A DNA stretch of 64,000 nt from assembly GCA_964458385.1 (NCBI GenBank), contig CAYWIS010000001.1, positions 29,487 through 93,486 on the forward strand. Direction: 5' to 3'. Made by a program: the position numbers and the translations under genes. Below the pieces are notes generated by a model that had not been told where the DNA came from, did not search any database, and saw only the letters and a list, made by a program, of their open reading frames with translations. Positions within the stretch are counted from its first letter, which is position 1. Each line of letters opens with the position of its first letter. Shown one piece after another: positions 1 to 8,968 of this stretch. This DNA comes from JAHWKS01 sp964458385 (GTDB lineage: Bacteria > Planctomycetota > Planctomycetia > Pirellulales > Pirellulaceae).

Positions 1-1
1 T

Positions 2-412
2 CACACCGCCGCTGATTTAACGTCGCAAGCGAATCATCTAGGCGTGACATTAATGGCCGACATCATCAAGCAAAAATTGCCAACAAACAACAACGGATAC
101 GGGGCCGTTAAGTTCGGTAAAACGCACGCCGACGTTTACGAAAAGCTTACGTCGCCGCACCCCATCGACTTGTGTCGGTATCAGGTGGTGAACTGCTATA
201 TGGGCCGCGCTGGACTTATTAATTCGGGGGGAGCTTCGGAAGGCGAATCCGACTTAGCTGAGGCGGTTCGCACCGCGGTTATTAACAAGCGTGCAGGAGG
301 AATGGGGTTGATTAGCGGTCGCAAGGCGTTTCAGCGTCCCTTGGCTAAGGGAGTGGAATTATTGCACGCAATTCAGGATGTGTACCTCGACCCAATGATA
401 ACCATCGCCTAG
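2..412 (+). CDS. fbaB: class I fructose-bisphosphate aldolase, C-terminal part
   Basis: This reading frame is open from the left edge, so only the last ~136 residues of the protein are present. It should cleave or form fructose-1,6-bisphosphate in cytosolic glycolysis/gluconeogenesis. Family signatures seen: an ADLTSQANHLGV segment near the edge, then SGGASEGESDLAEAVR followed by GGMGLISGRKAFQRP, which matches the C-terminal phosphate-binding part of bacterial/archaeal class I (Schiff-base, DhnA/FbaB-type) aldolases. A GTG at 44 lies inside this conserved region and is not the start. The catalytic lysine lies outside the window or cannot be assigned with certainty. Confidence 0.88.
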   Translation, partial: HTAADLTSQANHLGVTLMADIIKQKLPTNNNGYGAVKFGKTHADVYEKLTSPHPIDLCRYQVVNCYMGRAGLINSGGASEGESDLAEAVRTAVINKRAGGMGLISGRKAFQRPLAKGVELLHAIQDVYLDPMITIA

Positions 413-486
413 AGAATCCCGGTTCGTAATTTCGAGCAACCGACGTACACAATTTGTAACTAGCGCAGCAAGTGACGGACACATTC

Positions 487-864
487 ATGCCGCGATTCGC
501 CATCCTGCGGCACGAGACGCCGCCCGACTACGGTCGCCCAACACATTGGGACCTGATGTTGGAAATGGGCAATGTGCTACGCACTTGGGCGCTGGAGCAC
601 GAGCCGGATTCCCAGGCGGTCATCGTGGCGGAATCGTTGCCCGATCATCGCTTGGATTACTTGTCTTATGAAGGGCCTGTGTCGCGCAATCGCGGTTGGG
701 TTACACGTTGGGATAGCGGCGATTACGAAATTGTGGATGAATCGCCGCACCGGCTTCGGATTAAGTTCGACGGCGCCAGGATCCAGGGTTTGGCCGTCCT
801 TCAAACAAGCGATGCTGCGGCCGCCCCCGTTCAGCGCTGGACGTTTTCACTGTACTTCACGTAA
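487..864 (+). CDS. stand-alone LigD 3'-phosphoesterase-like protein
   Basis: 125-residue protein resembling the phosphoesterase module that begins bacterial DNA ligase D, here as a free domain with no polymerase or ligase part. Visible family landmarks are a His near residue 9 (LRHET), the HWDLMLE motif near residue 22, and the DHRLDYLSYEG segment near residue 55, which correspond to the metal-binding His/Asp and later His/Tyr of the LigD domain. The Arg of the usual HxDxRxE motif is Met here, so 3'-end processing activity is uncertain. I chose ATG 487 because the family match starts at MPRF; a GTG at 472 is possible. Its 3' end overlaps the convergent gene on the other strand by 34 bases. 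A role in DNA end repair is inference only. Confidence 0.7.
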   Translation: MPRFAILRHETPPDYGRPTHWDLMLEMGNVLRTWALEHEPDSQAVIVAESLPDHRLDYLSYEGPVSRNRGWVTRWDSGDYEIVDESPHRLRIKFDGARIQGLAVLQTSDAAAAPVQRWTFSLYFT

Positions 865-1574
865 GAGGCTTGCCGCACTACGGGCGGCGAAGTGAATTCA
901 GAATCTTCCGTGCGTCCCGCAAGATAAACTTCTCCGTCGCGCAATTCGATGGTTTCGACCCGAATGCGCCGATGGATGAACTCTTTCCGTTCCGCGGGAA
1001 TCGTGACCAACGCCACTGCGTCGCCGTCTTCTTCCATCCAGCGTACGGGAATCTCCGAGCGGTTAGCGTACCGCGTTGCGTGTTCCAGAATTTGATTGAT
1101 TGAAATAGGGAGCAAGCCGGCTCTCGGTTTGCGCACGCGCAACGCGATGACGTTGGGTTCGTCGGTCAAGGAGATTTCAAGCCCCATTGAAAAGACCGTC
1201 GAAACCTTCTTGCTCTCGTACTTGCATGCCACCTTCGCGATATCAGGTTGAATAGCGACACGCGGCTCGGAAACGCCTTTGGGAAGAGCATGGGGAAACT
1301 TCTCGGGCAAATCGGTTGCGAGCCAACCATTAATTTGCTCGTCGGTGAATAGCGCCTCCCAGCGTCCCCCTTCGCGGGCCTCGTTCTGCAACATCAGCAC
1401 TTGTTGCTCAAGTGTGTCGCCCGCGGCTTTCTGCTGCTCAGGTTCCTTCTGGAGCGCTACTTCATAGAACTCAGGAGCTTGCTGGGACGCTTTCCAGACG
1501 GTGTAACAAATACCGCACCCCAGCAGTGAGAATCCGAATAGCCCCAGTAAGAGAACGCGGATGAATTTTCGCAC
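831..1574 (-). CDS. exported hypothetical protein, lipoprotein-like or membrane-anchored
   Basis: About 247 residues if started at GTG 1574; the frame is open further upstream to 1805, but the hydrophobic leader (VLLLGLFGFSLLGCGI) sits directly after this GTG and upstream residues look non-coding. The LLGC stretch could be a lipobox, or the segment may simply be an N-terminal membrane anchor. The rest is a soluble domain with no motif I recognise; it contains an ERWEALF/TDEQINGWLA-like segment seen in some exported planctomycete hypotheticals. It faces the LigD-like gene tail to tail with overlapping ends. Function unknown. Confidence 0.6.
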   Translation of the reverse strand: MRKFIRVLLLGLFGFSLLGCGICYTVWKASQQAPEFYEVALQKEPEQQKAAGDTLEQQVLMLQNEAREGGRWEALFTDEQINGWLATDLPEKFPHALPKGVSEPRVAIQPDIAKVACKYESKKVSTVFSMGLEISLTDEPNVIALRVRKPRAGLLPISINQILEHATRYANRSEIPVRWMEEDGDAVALVTIPAERKEFIHRRIRVETIELRDGEVYLAGRTEDSEFTSPPVVRQASYVKYSENVQR

Positions 1575-1813
1575 GCACACACCCCAGTGCAAAGAGGAGA
1601 GCGGGGTTGCCGCCCTATGCAATTTTTCAGCCCGCGCGAGGGAATCGTAAGTGGGCAGCTCCAACAAGTCAAGACAAACTTGCCAGACGCCCAAGATGAG
1701 GGGGAGGCCCGCCCGATGCTGGAAGCACGTTGGAGGGGATGGTTGAGGCTTAACGAAGTTCCCTCTACAATCGCAAAAAGCAGAAATGGCCGTCACTTGT
1801 GACAAAGGATCTC

Positions 1814-2758
1814 ATGGCCAGAAAGGTAATCATCGACTGTGATCCGGGGATCGACTGCGCCGTCGCTTTGTGCATGGCGTTGTTTGAGCCGGAGTTGGAA
1901 GTGGTGGGTGTAACGGCGGTGGAAGGAATCGTTTCCGCCGAGCGCGCCAGCCGCAACGTCCAGGCTTTGGTCGAGTACCTGGATCCTCCTCGCTATCCGC
2001 GAATCGGGGCCGCGACGCCCCTCGAGATGGCGCCTCCGGCCGACTACCGTAATGACTATGGCGATGACGGCTTGGGGAATGTTGGTCTCCCCGTGGCCGA
2101 ATTACATCACCGACGGCCATCAGACAAAATCATCATTGATGAGGTGCGCGCCGCCCCCGAAGGGATCACGCTGATTACCTTGGGGCCGCTAACCAATATC
2201 GCCCACGCGTTCCAGCGTGATCCGGAACTGGCGTCGCTTGTGAACCAGATCATTATCATGGGCGGCAGCATCAACGCCATGGGGAACGTGACCGCGTGCG
2301 CCGAGTTCAACATGTTTTACGACCCGCGCAGCGCCCAGTTGGTGTTCCGATCGCTCACCACCAAGACGTTGATTCCGTTGGAGGTGACGCGGAAGGTGGC
2401 GTTGACCTTGTCGATCATGGAACAACTTCCCCGAGAAGACACGCGCGCGGGCGCTCTGCTGCATAAGCTGTTCACCTTCGCGTTCCGTTTCTTCCACCAG
2501 AAATACGGGCAGGAAAGCATCGTGTTGCACGATGTCGTCGCATTGGCCGCGGCCGTGCACCCCGAGTACTTCCAAACCGCCGAAATGGTGGGCGATGTAG
2601 AAACCCGGGGTGAGATTACCACGGGGGTTACGGTATTCGACCGCCGCCCCAATCGTATCGACCGAGCCAACATGGAAGTGGCCGTCGATGTTGACGCGAA
2701 TGCCGTGCGAAACTATATCGTGCGCGCCCTTCGGCGAGCCGGGGAGTGCATGGGCTAA
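1814..2758 (+). CDS. inosine-uridine nucleoside hydrolase family protein
   Basis: 314 residues, normal length for the IUNH family, which hydrolyses the N-glycosidic bond of ribonucleosides in salvage. The N-terminal calcium site motif reads DCDPGIDCAVAL, whereas the family norm is DxDPGxDDA: the last Asp, a calcium ligand in characterized enzymes, is Cys here. Other landmarks are intact: TLGPLTN near residue 118, EFNMFYDP-type segment near 160, and HDVVA near 235, which carries the C-terminal metal-binding Asp. ATG 1814 is preceded by AAAGGA at a suitable distance. The following methyltransferase starts 5 bases after the stop, suggesting one transcript. The enzyme may be inactive or altered. 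Confidence 0.85.
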   Translation: MARKVIIDCDPGIDCAVALCMALFEPELEVVGVTAVEGIVSAERASRNVQALVEYLDPPRYPRIGAATPLEMAPPADYRNDYGDDGLGNVGLPVAELHHRRPSDKIIIDEVRAAPEGITLITLGPLTNIAHAFQRDPELASLVNQIIIMGGSINAMGNVTACAEFNMFYDPRSAQLVFRSLTTKTLIPLEVTRKVALTLSIMEQLPREDTRAGALLHKLFTFAFRFFHQKYGQESIVLHDVVALAAAVHPEYFQTAEMVGDVETRGEITTGVTVFDRRPNRIDRANMEVAVDVDANAVRNYIVRALRRAGECMG

Positions 2759-2763
2759 GAATC

Positions 2764-3498
2764 ATGGACGCTTCGCACCCGCCAGCCAAACGCAAGTCAA
2801 CGGTTGAGGAGATTCGTCGTCGTTTTGACGCCGATGTAGAGCGTTTTTCCTGTCTGGAGACCGGCCAGTCAGCCACCATCGACGCCCCGCTTGCTATGGA
2901 GCTGGTCGTCGAGGCTGCGGCGCGGGTTACGCCGCACGCCCGAGATTTACTCGACGTTGGTTGCGGCGCCGGAAACTACACGCTTAAGCTTTTAGAACGC
3001 CTCCCCGATTTGAATGTGACGTTGGTCGACTTAAGTCGCCCAATGCTCGAGCGAGCTCGGGAACGCGTGCGTCCTGTTACCACCGGCGAAGTCACCGTCG
3101 TTCAGGCTGACATTCGCGAGTTCAATCTTGGCCGCGAATGTTTCGACGTGATCCTGGCGGCGGCCGTCCTGCACCATCTGCGCGCGGATGAGGAATGGGA
3201 CTCGGTGTTTTCGGCCTTTTATGCCGCGCTTCGCCCTGGCGGCTCCGTCTGGATTGTTGATTTATTGGAAAGTGACGTGGCCGGCGTTCAAGCTTTGATG
3301 TGGGAACGCTACGGAGAGTATCTTACGTCGCTCCAAGGTCCTGCTTATCGGGACCATGTATTTGCGTATATCGAGCAGGAAGATACGCCGCGTTCGCTAA
3401 CGTACCAACTCGATTTGCTGCGGCGGGTGGGATTTGCCGCGTGCGATGTGCTCCACAAGAACGCGTGCTTTGGCGCGTTTGGCGCCGTCAAGTTCTAG
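2764..3498 (+). CDS. class I SAM-dependent methyltransferase
   Basis: 244 residues with a Rossmann methyltransferase core: motif I LLDVGCGAGNYT near residue 66, an acidic VDLS end of strand 2, QADIREF (motif II/III), and a motif IV/V region AAAVLHHLRADEEW with a following LRPGGSVWIVD strand. The N-terminus has a helical FDADVERFS segment typical of small-molecule or tRNA-modifying methyltransferases. The substrate cannot be read from the sequence. It starts 5 bases after the nucleoside hydrolase stop, so probably forms an operon with it; a link to nucleoside chemistry is possible but unproven. An in-frame upstream ATG (2746) would overlap the preceding gene. Confidence 0.82.
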   Translation: MDASHPPAKRKSTVEEIRRRFDADVERFSCLETGQSATIDAPLAMELVVEAAARVTPHARDLLDVGCGAGNYTLKLLERLPDLNVTLVDLSRPMLERARERVRPVTTGEVTVVQADIREFNLGRECFDVILAAAVLHHLRADEEWDSVFSAFYAALRPGGSVWIVDLLESDVAGVQALMWERYGEYLTSLQGPAYRDHVFAYIEQEDTPRSLTYQLDLLRRVGFAACDVLHKNACFGAFGAVKF

Positions 3499-3519
3499 GC
3501 GCGGTGCGGAAAGCCCCTC

Positions 3520-4650
3520 TCAGTTATTTGATGGGCGAGTAGCGAGGGTGACCGTCAGCGTAATGGGTTTTCCATCGCGGTAGACGATGACTTCCACTTC
3601 TTTCCCGGCAACCGTCAAACCCGTGATATTCGACAAGTGCTCGTCGTCTTCGATTAACACTCCGTCAAAGTAAACGATCACATCACCGGAGCGTAAACCT
3701 GCTCGCTGCGCGGGCGAATTTTCGACGGCGCCGATCACACGAGTTCCCATCTTGCCCGGCAGCCCCAGGCGAATCGCTGCAGCGGCGTTGAACTCGGGGT
3801 CCATGTGTACTCCCAGGAAGCCCCGCGATACAACCCCGTTCTCAATCAGCTGCCGGGCGACGTTCATCACCGCCTTGATCGGGATGGCGAAGCCAATTCC
3901 CTCGTTGCCCCCTGAATTGCTGGCGATCGCGGTGTTAATACCAATCACTTCGCCGCGGAGATTGACTAGGGGGCCGCCGCTGTTGCCGGGATTAATGGCG
4001 GCATCGGTCTGGAAGAAATTCTGGTACCGTACGCCGGGACCGCCCAACTCCAAATTCCTGCGCCCTTTGGCGCTGATAATTCCGTAGGTGACGGAATGGC
4101 TCAGTCCGAAGGGGCTCCCCACGGCTAATACAAAGTCGCCGATATCGACCTGCGAGCTATCGCCAATTCGTGCCGGAGTCACGTTGGTCTCCGCAATCGC
4201 CATCACCGCAACGTCGGTGTCCCGATCGTCCCACACACGCGTGGGATTGAGGATGCGGCCATCGTCGAGCACGATTTTGATGTCGGAATACGGGGCGTCT
4301 TTTACTACGTGCCGGTTGGTCAGTACGTAGTAACGCTCGCCTAGCTCGACAATCACTCCCGAGCCGGTTTCTTCTACACGGCGCGACCGCCCGCCGGACG
4401 TCGTCTCCATCTTGCGAGCGTCAATGTGGACTACGGTCGGGCGGACGAGCGCGGCGACACGCTTCAGGATATTGCCTTGCCGTTCGATCGCCCCCACTTC
4501 GTTCGCAAGTTCCTCGTAGAGTTTGTCGCGAGCTTCGGGCGTCAGGCGACTTACACCTTGAAACTGCCCCTGCGCAGTGGAGGCCGCTGCGACGGCAACG
4601 AACGTCCAGACAAAAAGAAAGCATCGAGGGAAAATGCGAGAGCTTTTCAT
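3520..4650 (-). CDS. HtrA/DegP-type periplasmic serine protease with one PDZ domain
   Basis: 376 residues. A signal peptide (about residues 1-28, ending STAQG) sends it across the inner membrane. The trypsin-like domain shows the full triad: His in LTNRHVV (~112), Asp in DTDVAVM (~146), Ser in GNSGGPL (~223). One PDZ domain follows from ~280 (RGFLGVHM ... SPAQRAGLRSGDVIVYFDG). One PDZ makes it DegS/HhoA-like in layout rather than the two-PDZ DegP. Role: quality control or regulated cleavage of exported proteins. It lies 69 bases downstream of the DksA/TraR-type gene on the same strand, so the two may be cotranscribed. Confidence 0.93.
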   Translation of the reverse strand: MKSSRIFPRCFLFVWTFVAVAAASTAQGQFQGVSRLTPEARDKLYEELANEVGAIERQGNILKRVAALVRPTVVHIDARKMETTSGGRSRRVEETGSGVIVELGERYYVLTNRHVVKDAPYSDIKIVLDDGRILNPTRVWDDRDTDVAVMAIAETNVTPARIGDSSQVDIGDFVLAVGSPFGLSHSVTYGIISAKGRRNLELGGPGVRYQNFFQTDAAINPGNSGGPLVNLRGEVIGINTAIASNSGGNEGIGFAIPIKAVMNVARQLIENGVVSRGFLGVHMDPEFNAAAAIRLGLPGKMGTRVIGAVENSPAQRAGLRSGDVIVYFDGVLIEDDEHLSNITGLTVAGKEVEVIVYRDGKPITLTVTLATRPSNN

Positions 4651-4719
4651 GGGGCGCGCCTCAAATCAGCTAGTCGCCGGGAAGGAAGCGTCCCTACTCT
4701 CATCGGCCGACGGGCCGCA

Positions 4720-5172
4720 TCAGGACGCGTCACGTTCAATGTCGCTCAACTGTACTTCACGGCCACTTCCTTGCGGATCCGTTACCCGCGCCCAATTGGA
4801 AGGGCCTGTGGCTGCCACAGCGCCGTATTTTTCGGCTTCTTGTTGGCACTGGATGCAAAGCACTGCGTAGGGCAATGCTTGAAGCCGCGCCAAAGGAATC
4901 GCGCCGCCGCAAGCTTCACAATTACCGAACGTCCCGTCGCGCATGCGTTCCAGGGCGGCTTCGATTTGCGCCAACTCGCGGCTTTCGACTTCGGCCAACT
5001 GAGATGTGATTTCGTCATGGGCCGAGTCCAGCGCAGCGTCAACTACGTCGCCCGCACTTTGTTCACGCAATTTTCTGAGACCGCCCAGATCACCCGCCAG
5101 CGCTTTGCGAAGTGCGTCGCGACGCTTTATTAATACTTCCCGCATTTTAGCGACTGCATCTTTGCGCGCCAT
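4720..5172 (-). CDS. DksA/TraR C4-type zinc finger protein
   Basis: 150 residues: a long N-terminal helical hairpin (residues 1-85, rich in Glu/Arg/Leu) followed by a C4 zinc finger (CEAC ~ residue 88, CIQC ~ residue 109), the layout of DksA/TraR proteins that enter the RNA polymerase secondary channel. The DxxDxA-like tip of DksA is not obvious, so the regulatory effect is uncertain. Two starts are close: ATG 5178 abuts the AAGGGGA Shine-Dalgarno sequence, whereas ATG 5172 lies 6 bases after it, so 5172 is preferred. The basic/acidic 35-residue tail after the finger has no recognised motif. Confidence 0.82.
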   Translation of the reverse strand: MARKDAVAKMREVLIKRRDALRKALAGDLGGLRKLREQSAGDVVDAALDSAHDEITSQLAEVESRELAQIEAALERMRDGTFGNCEACGGAIPLARLQALPYAVLCIQCQQEAEKYGAVAATGPSNWARVTDPQGSGREVQLSDIERDAS

Positions 5173-5701
5173 GCTCATTCCCCTTTTTTCGCCAAATTGA
5201 CTTTTCCGTGAATCCCTTCAGGGAGGGATGGATGGCCGAGCTTCACCTCTTCCGTCCCGTGACGGGGCGAATCGAGCCCACAATGCAACTATATGGTGCG
5301 CTGGGCTTCTCGTGGGATGGGGCGGAGCACAAATTAATGCGTATCCTGATTAATTTTTCGCTTGTAAACTGTTTTGGGCAAATGTGTTACGTCGTGTTTG
5401 CCATCATGGCGTTCGTCAGCTTTGATGCCAGGTCGGCCCGCAGTTTGCGAAGGGACACTTCCCCGCTATGCATCAGGACGTCTGGATGCGTTTGGAATTG
5501 CGGTTATCGGTTAAATCGACTCATTTGCAGCGCCAACGCAAACTTTTCCCTTGGAATCGCTTCGAAACGCGTTGATGTCGATGAAAAACACCACCTGAAT
5601 TGGCGATCGGCCGGACAAACTTTGACCAAAGGTTACCTATGACGTAAATCACCAAGGTGCTTGTAGGTTCTCCCCTTTCGCTCTCTCCTCAGGCAAGGCT
5701 C
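5173..5701. other. gene-free stretch with an A+T-rich inverted repeat
   Basis: No convincing gene. A 144-codon open frame (5208-5642) has irregular composition and no family resemblance and is probably chance. The middle is clearly more A+T-rich than its surroundings and contains AAATTAAT (5331-5338) and ATTAATTT (5349-5356), a perfect 8-base dyad separated by 10 bases. It lies between the divergent DksA-like gene and the FHA gene, so it may hold both promoters and an operator. Confidence 0.5.
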
Positions 5702-8572
5702 ATGGCATACGCTGTCCCAGCCCTCCGCCAAGATCGACAAGACGGTCTTACCGGTCGCCCAGCCGGCGATCTTGCCTTGCGCGTTTGCGGCTCTGAATAT
5801 GACGGTCGTATTGTCCGCATTCGCTCTGCGAAGTGCACGATAGGATCGGGGCGTAATTGTACGCTGAGGCTTAAGGCCCGCGGCATTGAGCCACTCCATT
5901 GCCTTATTGTTCGCGGCGCTCAAGGAATGGTGGTGCGACGATGGGCGCGACAAACACGCCTCAACGGCGCCGCCTTCTTCGATTCCCCGCTCAAGGTCGG
6001 GGATCGCCTCGGCATTGGTGCGCTCGAGTTTGAAGTCCTGCCCGGGGGGGAAACTTCTGAAGAATCAACTTTATCGGCTCCAGACGCCGCTCGATTGGCA
6101 ATTTTGAACGAACGGGTTGTTGCGCTTGATACGCAACTTGATGCGCAAACACAAGCGCTTCAGGCGGAGTTGCAGCGGCGCGAGGAATTGCAGCGGCAAA
6201 TTGAGGCGCAGACCCGCGAGTTAGACGAACTGCGTCGCCAAGTCGATGAACACAAGTCGGCGCGCGACGTGGCGGAACACCAACTTGCAGCGATGATTTC
6301 GGTCGACGAGTTGCATCGTCGTGAGGCCGAGTGGAGCGCGGAGCGCGATGCGCTGCAGCGACAATTGGACGAAGCCCAGCGAGCCGCCGCCAACCTCATC
6401 ACCGCCGAGGAATTAGACAACCAACGCCGGACTTGGGAACAAGAGAAGACGCAACTCGAGGAACGTCTCGCCCATGCACAAGCAGCGGCTGCGCAAGCCG
6501 AAGGACTTGCATCGCAATGGCAGCGAGAAGCGGAAAGCCGTGTTGCGGCGGAAGAAGTTCAGAGATCTGCTGAGAGCTGGCGTCTGCGCGCCGAAGAACT
6601 TGAACGCGAACTCCAAGAATCGCGGCAGGCATCGGAAAACAAGATTAACGAGTTAAGTGAAGCATTACAGGCGGCTCAGCGAGACCGAGTGGCGGCCGAG
6701 GAACGCGCCGCCCAAGTGGCTATGCAACTTGCTACTGCGCCGTCGGCCGACGAAGTTGGAACGCGGGAAACGGAATTGCAGCAACGCGTTGCCGAACTGC
6801 AACAAGAGCTGGAACGCTGCCGAAGTGAGGCCGACGCGGAACGCGCTCGGCGGGACGAAGAGGTCGCGAACCTCCGCAATGAGTGGAGCAGGCACGAAGA
6901 GCAACTCCGGGCGGAACTCGACGCGGAGCGCTCTCAGTTTTCGGAGGACGTGGCGAACCTCCAAAACGAGTTGCGACGGAAGGAGGAGCAGCTTGCAGCC
7001 CACGACGCGGCCTTGGCGTCGCAGCGCGAAGGGGAGGCCGTCTGGGAACAGCGGGCTCGGGCTGGCGAAGAGCAGATTGCCGAATTGCAGCGTCGCTTGG
7101 ACGAAGCTACGGCCAACTACGCGGCGGAACGCCATAGTCTTGAGGAACAATTGCGTCAGTTGCAAAATGCGTTGCAGGAAGCAGAACAGCGCGCGGCGCA
7201 ACCACAATACCAGTCCGCTGAACCGCCCGTGTCGGAAGAGGCGGAGAATCGTATCAAGGCCCTTGAGCTGGAAGCGGCGCAAGTTCGCTCGGAATTGGAG
7301 CACGTTCGCCGTGACCTTGAGGAAGCAAGAGAACGTCACGCGGCTGAGCTGGCCGCATGGGAACGGACGCTTCAGGAAAAAGACGCTGAACTAACCGCGC
7401 AGGGCGAGCAGGTCCAACAGCTGCGAGCCGAACTAGAGAAATGCGAGGCGGAACTGCAACGGGAGCGAGAGCGGCTTGCCGAACGAGAAGCGGAACTGAC
7501 ACGCCATCCCGCGACGCTCGAGGCGCCCCCGGCCGAGCAGAATTCGTATCCGGACGATATCTCCTCGACGATGGTTGTGCCGCCGCCATCCGCCACCGTG
7601 CCGCCCGTTGATGGGCCGCCTGCTGACGATGACTATACTGCAACCCTCGTCGTATCGCGCCGGCCCGATCAGGGGCTGTTCCAAGATTCGTCGCCCAGTG
7701 GCGGACTAACCGGCGCCGCCGCAGTTCTCGCGAAGATGGGATACAAGCCGTTCCCCGACGACGAAGACGAAACGCCGCCGATGGGAACCAGCCAAGCGTT
7801 CGGATCAACGCTGGGGGCGTCGCCGTTTGGCTCGCCTGTCACTCAATCGCCGCCGCCCGCGAGCGAGGAGTCGGACGATGAGGACTCCATTGAGGACTAC
7901 ATGGCGAAACTGCTTCAGCGCGTGCGCGGTGCAGACACGGTTTCGTCCTACCGGCCGGCGGCGTCTGCGCCGACGCTTTCGGTCACGCGGACCGGGCCGC
8001 CGCCCAAACCTACGTTGACAACGACCTCGACATCGTCAGCGCCAAGCTTGGTATCGATTCTCGGTGGGCCAACCACCGACACCTCGGCAACCCAACCCAA
8101 AATTACTCCCGAAGAATTTCAACCTCGCTCGCAGGCGCCCGAAGTCGCAACCCGACTTGCCGCTATGCGAGACTTGGCGAACACTTCGGCGCGATCGGCG
8201 ATCGAGCGTTACACGCAAATGCAATGGTTCAGCATGGCCGTTACCAAATTTCTCCTGGCGTTAGGAGCAACGGGAGCGGCCATTTACCTCTGCGTGTGGG
8301 GCTCAGCTCGCCCGTGGCTCGCCTACGCCGGCGCCGGGTTGTCGGCGGTATCCAGTACGGTGTGGCTGGTGCAGTCGTTTAAGCATATGAAGTGCTTCCT
8401 CCGCGCACGGCGGGACTTCCTCGAACGTGCTTCATTCCGGAATACTGACCTGAACCCGGAGACGCCTTCGGCGATGAATGGTTCGGTGAGCAATAATGAT
8501 GATGAAGCGGCCGCCACGCCCCCCGGTGAAGCCGAGCGGAGCGAAGCCCCGGAGGATACGCCTGAAGATTGA
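5702..8572 (+). CDS. FHA-domain, long coiled-coil, membrane-anchored protein
   Basis: 956 residues. Order of parts: an FHA phosphopeptide-binding domain at about residues 26-110 (RVCGSEYDGRIVRI, then CTIGSGRNC and a second beta sheet region); a very long Gln/Glu/Arg-rich coiled coil from ~125 to ~610; a Pro/Ser/Thr-rich, acidic, probably disordered stretch to ~830; and two hydrophobic segments near 855-905 (FLLALGATGAAIYLCVWGS and AYAGAGLSAVSSTVWLVQ). The typical FHA SxxH is less clear (IEPLHCLIV), so phospho-threonine binding is likely but unproven. The shape suggests a scaffold tethered to the membrane that reads Ser/Thr kinase signals. ATG 5702 is chosen because the domain match begins just after it and AAGG precedes it. 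It stands alone, with gene-free DNA on both sides. Confidence 0.8.
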   Translation: MAYAVPALRQDRQDGLTGRPAGDLALRVCGSEYDGRIVRIRSAKCTIGSGRNCTLRLKARGIEPLHCLIVRGAQGMVVRRWARQTRLNGAAFFDSPLKVGDRLGIGALEFEVLPGGETSEESTLSAPDAARLAILNERVVALDTQLDAQTQALQAELQRREELQRQIEAQTRELDELRRQVDEHKSARDVAEHQLAAMISVDELHRREAEWSAERDALQRQLDEAQRAAANLITAEELDNQRRTWEQEKTQLEERLAHAQAAAAQAEGLASQWQREAESRVAAEEVQRSAESWRLRAEELERELQESRQASENKINELSEALQAAQRDRVAAEERAAQVAMQLATAPSADEVGTRETELQQRVAELQQELERCRSEADAERARRDEEVANLRNEWSRHEEQLRAELDAERSQFSEDVANLQNELRRKEEQLAAHDAALASQREGEAVWEQRARAGEEQIAELQRRLDEATANYAAERHSLEEQLRQLQNALQEAEQRAAQPQYQSAEPPVSEEAENRIKALELEAAQVRSELEHVRRDLEEARERHAAELAAWERTLQEKDAELTAQGEQVQQLRAELEKCEAELQRERERLAEREAELTRHPATLEAPPAEQNSYPDDISSTMVVPPPSATVPPVDGPPADDDYTATLVVSRRPDQGLFQDSSPSGGLTGAAAVLAKMGYKPFPDDEDETPPMGTSQAFGSTLGASPFGSPVTQSPPPASEESDDEDSIEDYMAKLLQRVRGADTVSSYRPAASAPTLSVTRTGPPPKPTLTTTSTSSAPSLVSILGGPTTDTSATQPKITPEEFQPRSQAPEVATRLAAMRDLANTSARSAIERYTQMQWFSMAVTKFLLALGATGAAIYLCVWGSARPWLAYAGAGLSAVSSTVWLVQSFKHMKCFLRARRDFLERASFRNTDLNPETPSAMNGSVSNNDDEAAATPPGEAERSEAPEDTPED

Positions 8573-8968
8573 CTTCCTTGAACCGTGTGAACAAGTATCG
8601 TCGCATACCGCAACGTATGAGCTGCGGTCGAGCCTACCTTGGTAAGCTATGCGTTTTCGGTCCTACGGGTCATGTCGGAGCAACACATCTGGTGTTCAAA
8701 TTGCAGGCTACCGAACCCGCCGCTCTGGCCACGCAGCCTTAAGTGATCCACGGTGAGAGAACGTATCCTCGGTTGGCGCTAAAGGCGACCGCACAGATCC
8801 CAAGTCAGGTGTTTGCGAGAAAGCATCAATTGGCGGCCAGGGGATCATTGTGGCTGCAATTGCACTGCAAGCCGGAATGGCGGTGGACGGTTTAACGGAA
8901 ACTGGTCGGCGCTGACTAGATGATTGTTGAATTGCGATCATGTTCTTCACCAACGAGTCAGCCGATTA
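8573..8968. other. gene-free stretch, nothing convincing
   Basis: Between two convergent genes. Short open frames occur on both strands (one of 81 codons at 8708-8953 minus), but none has a ribosome binding site or a recognisable product. No clear terminator hairpin was found. Confidence 0.4.

Noticed and set aside
5208..5642. 144-codon plus-strand frame
   Set aside because: No ribosome site, odd composition, no family resemblance.
8740..8900. Fifty-codon frame with a coding-like IGGQGIIVAAIALQAGMAV stretch
   Set aside because: No start codon or ribosome site and stops at both ends; too short to call a remnant.
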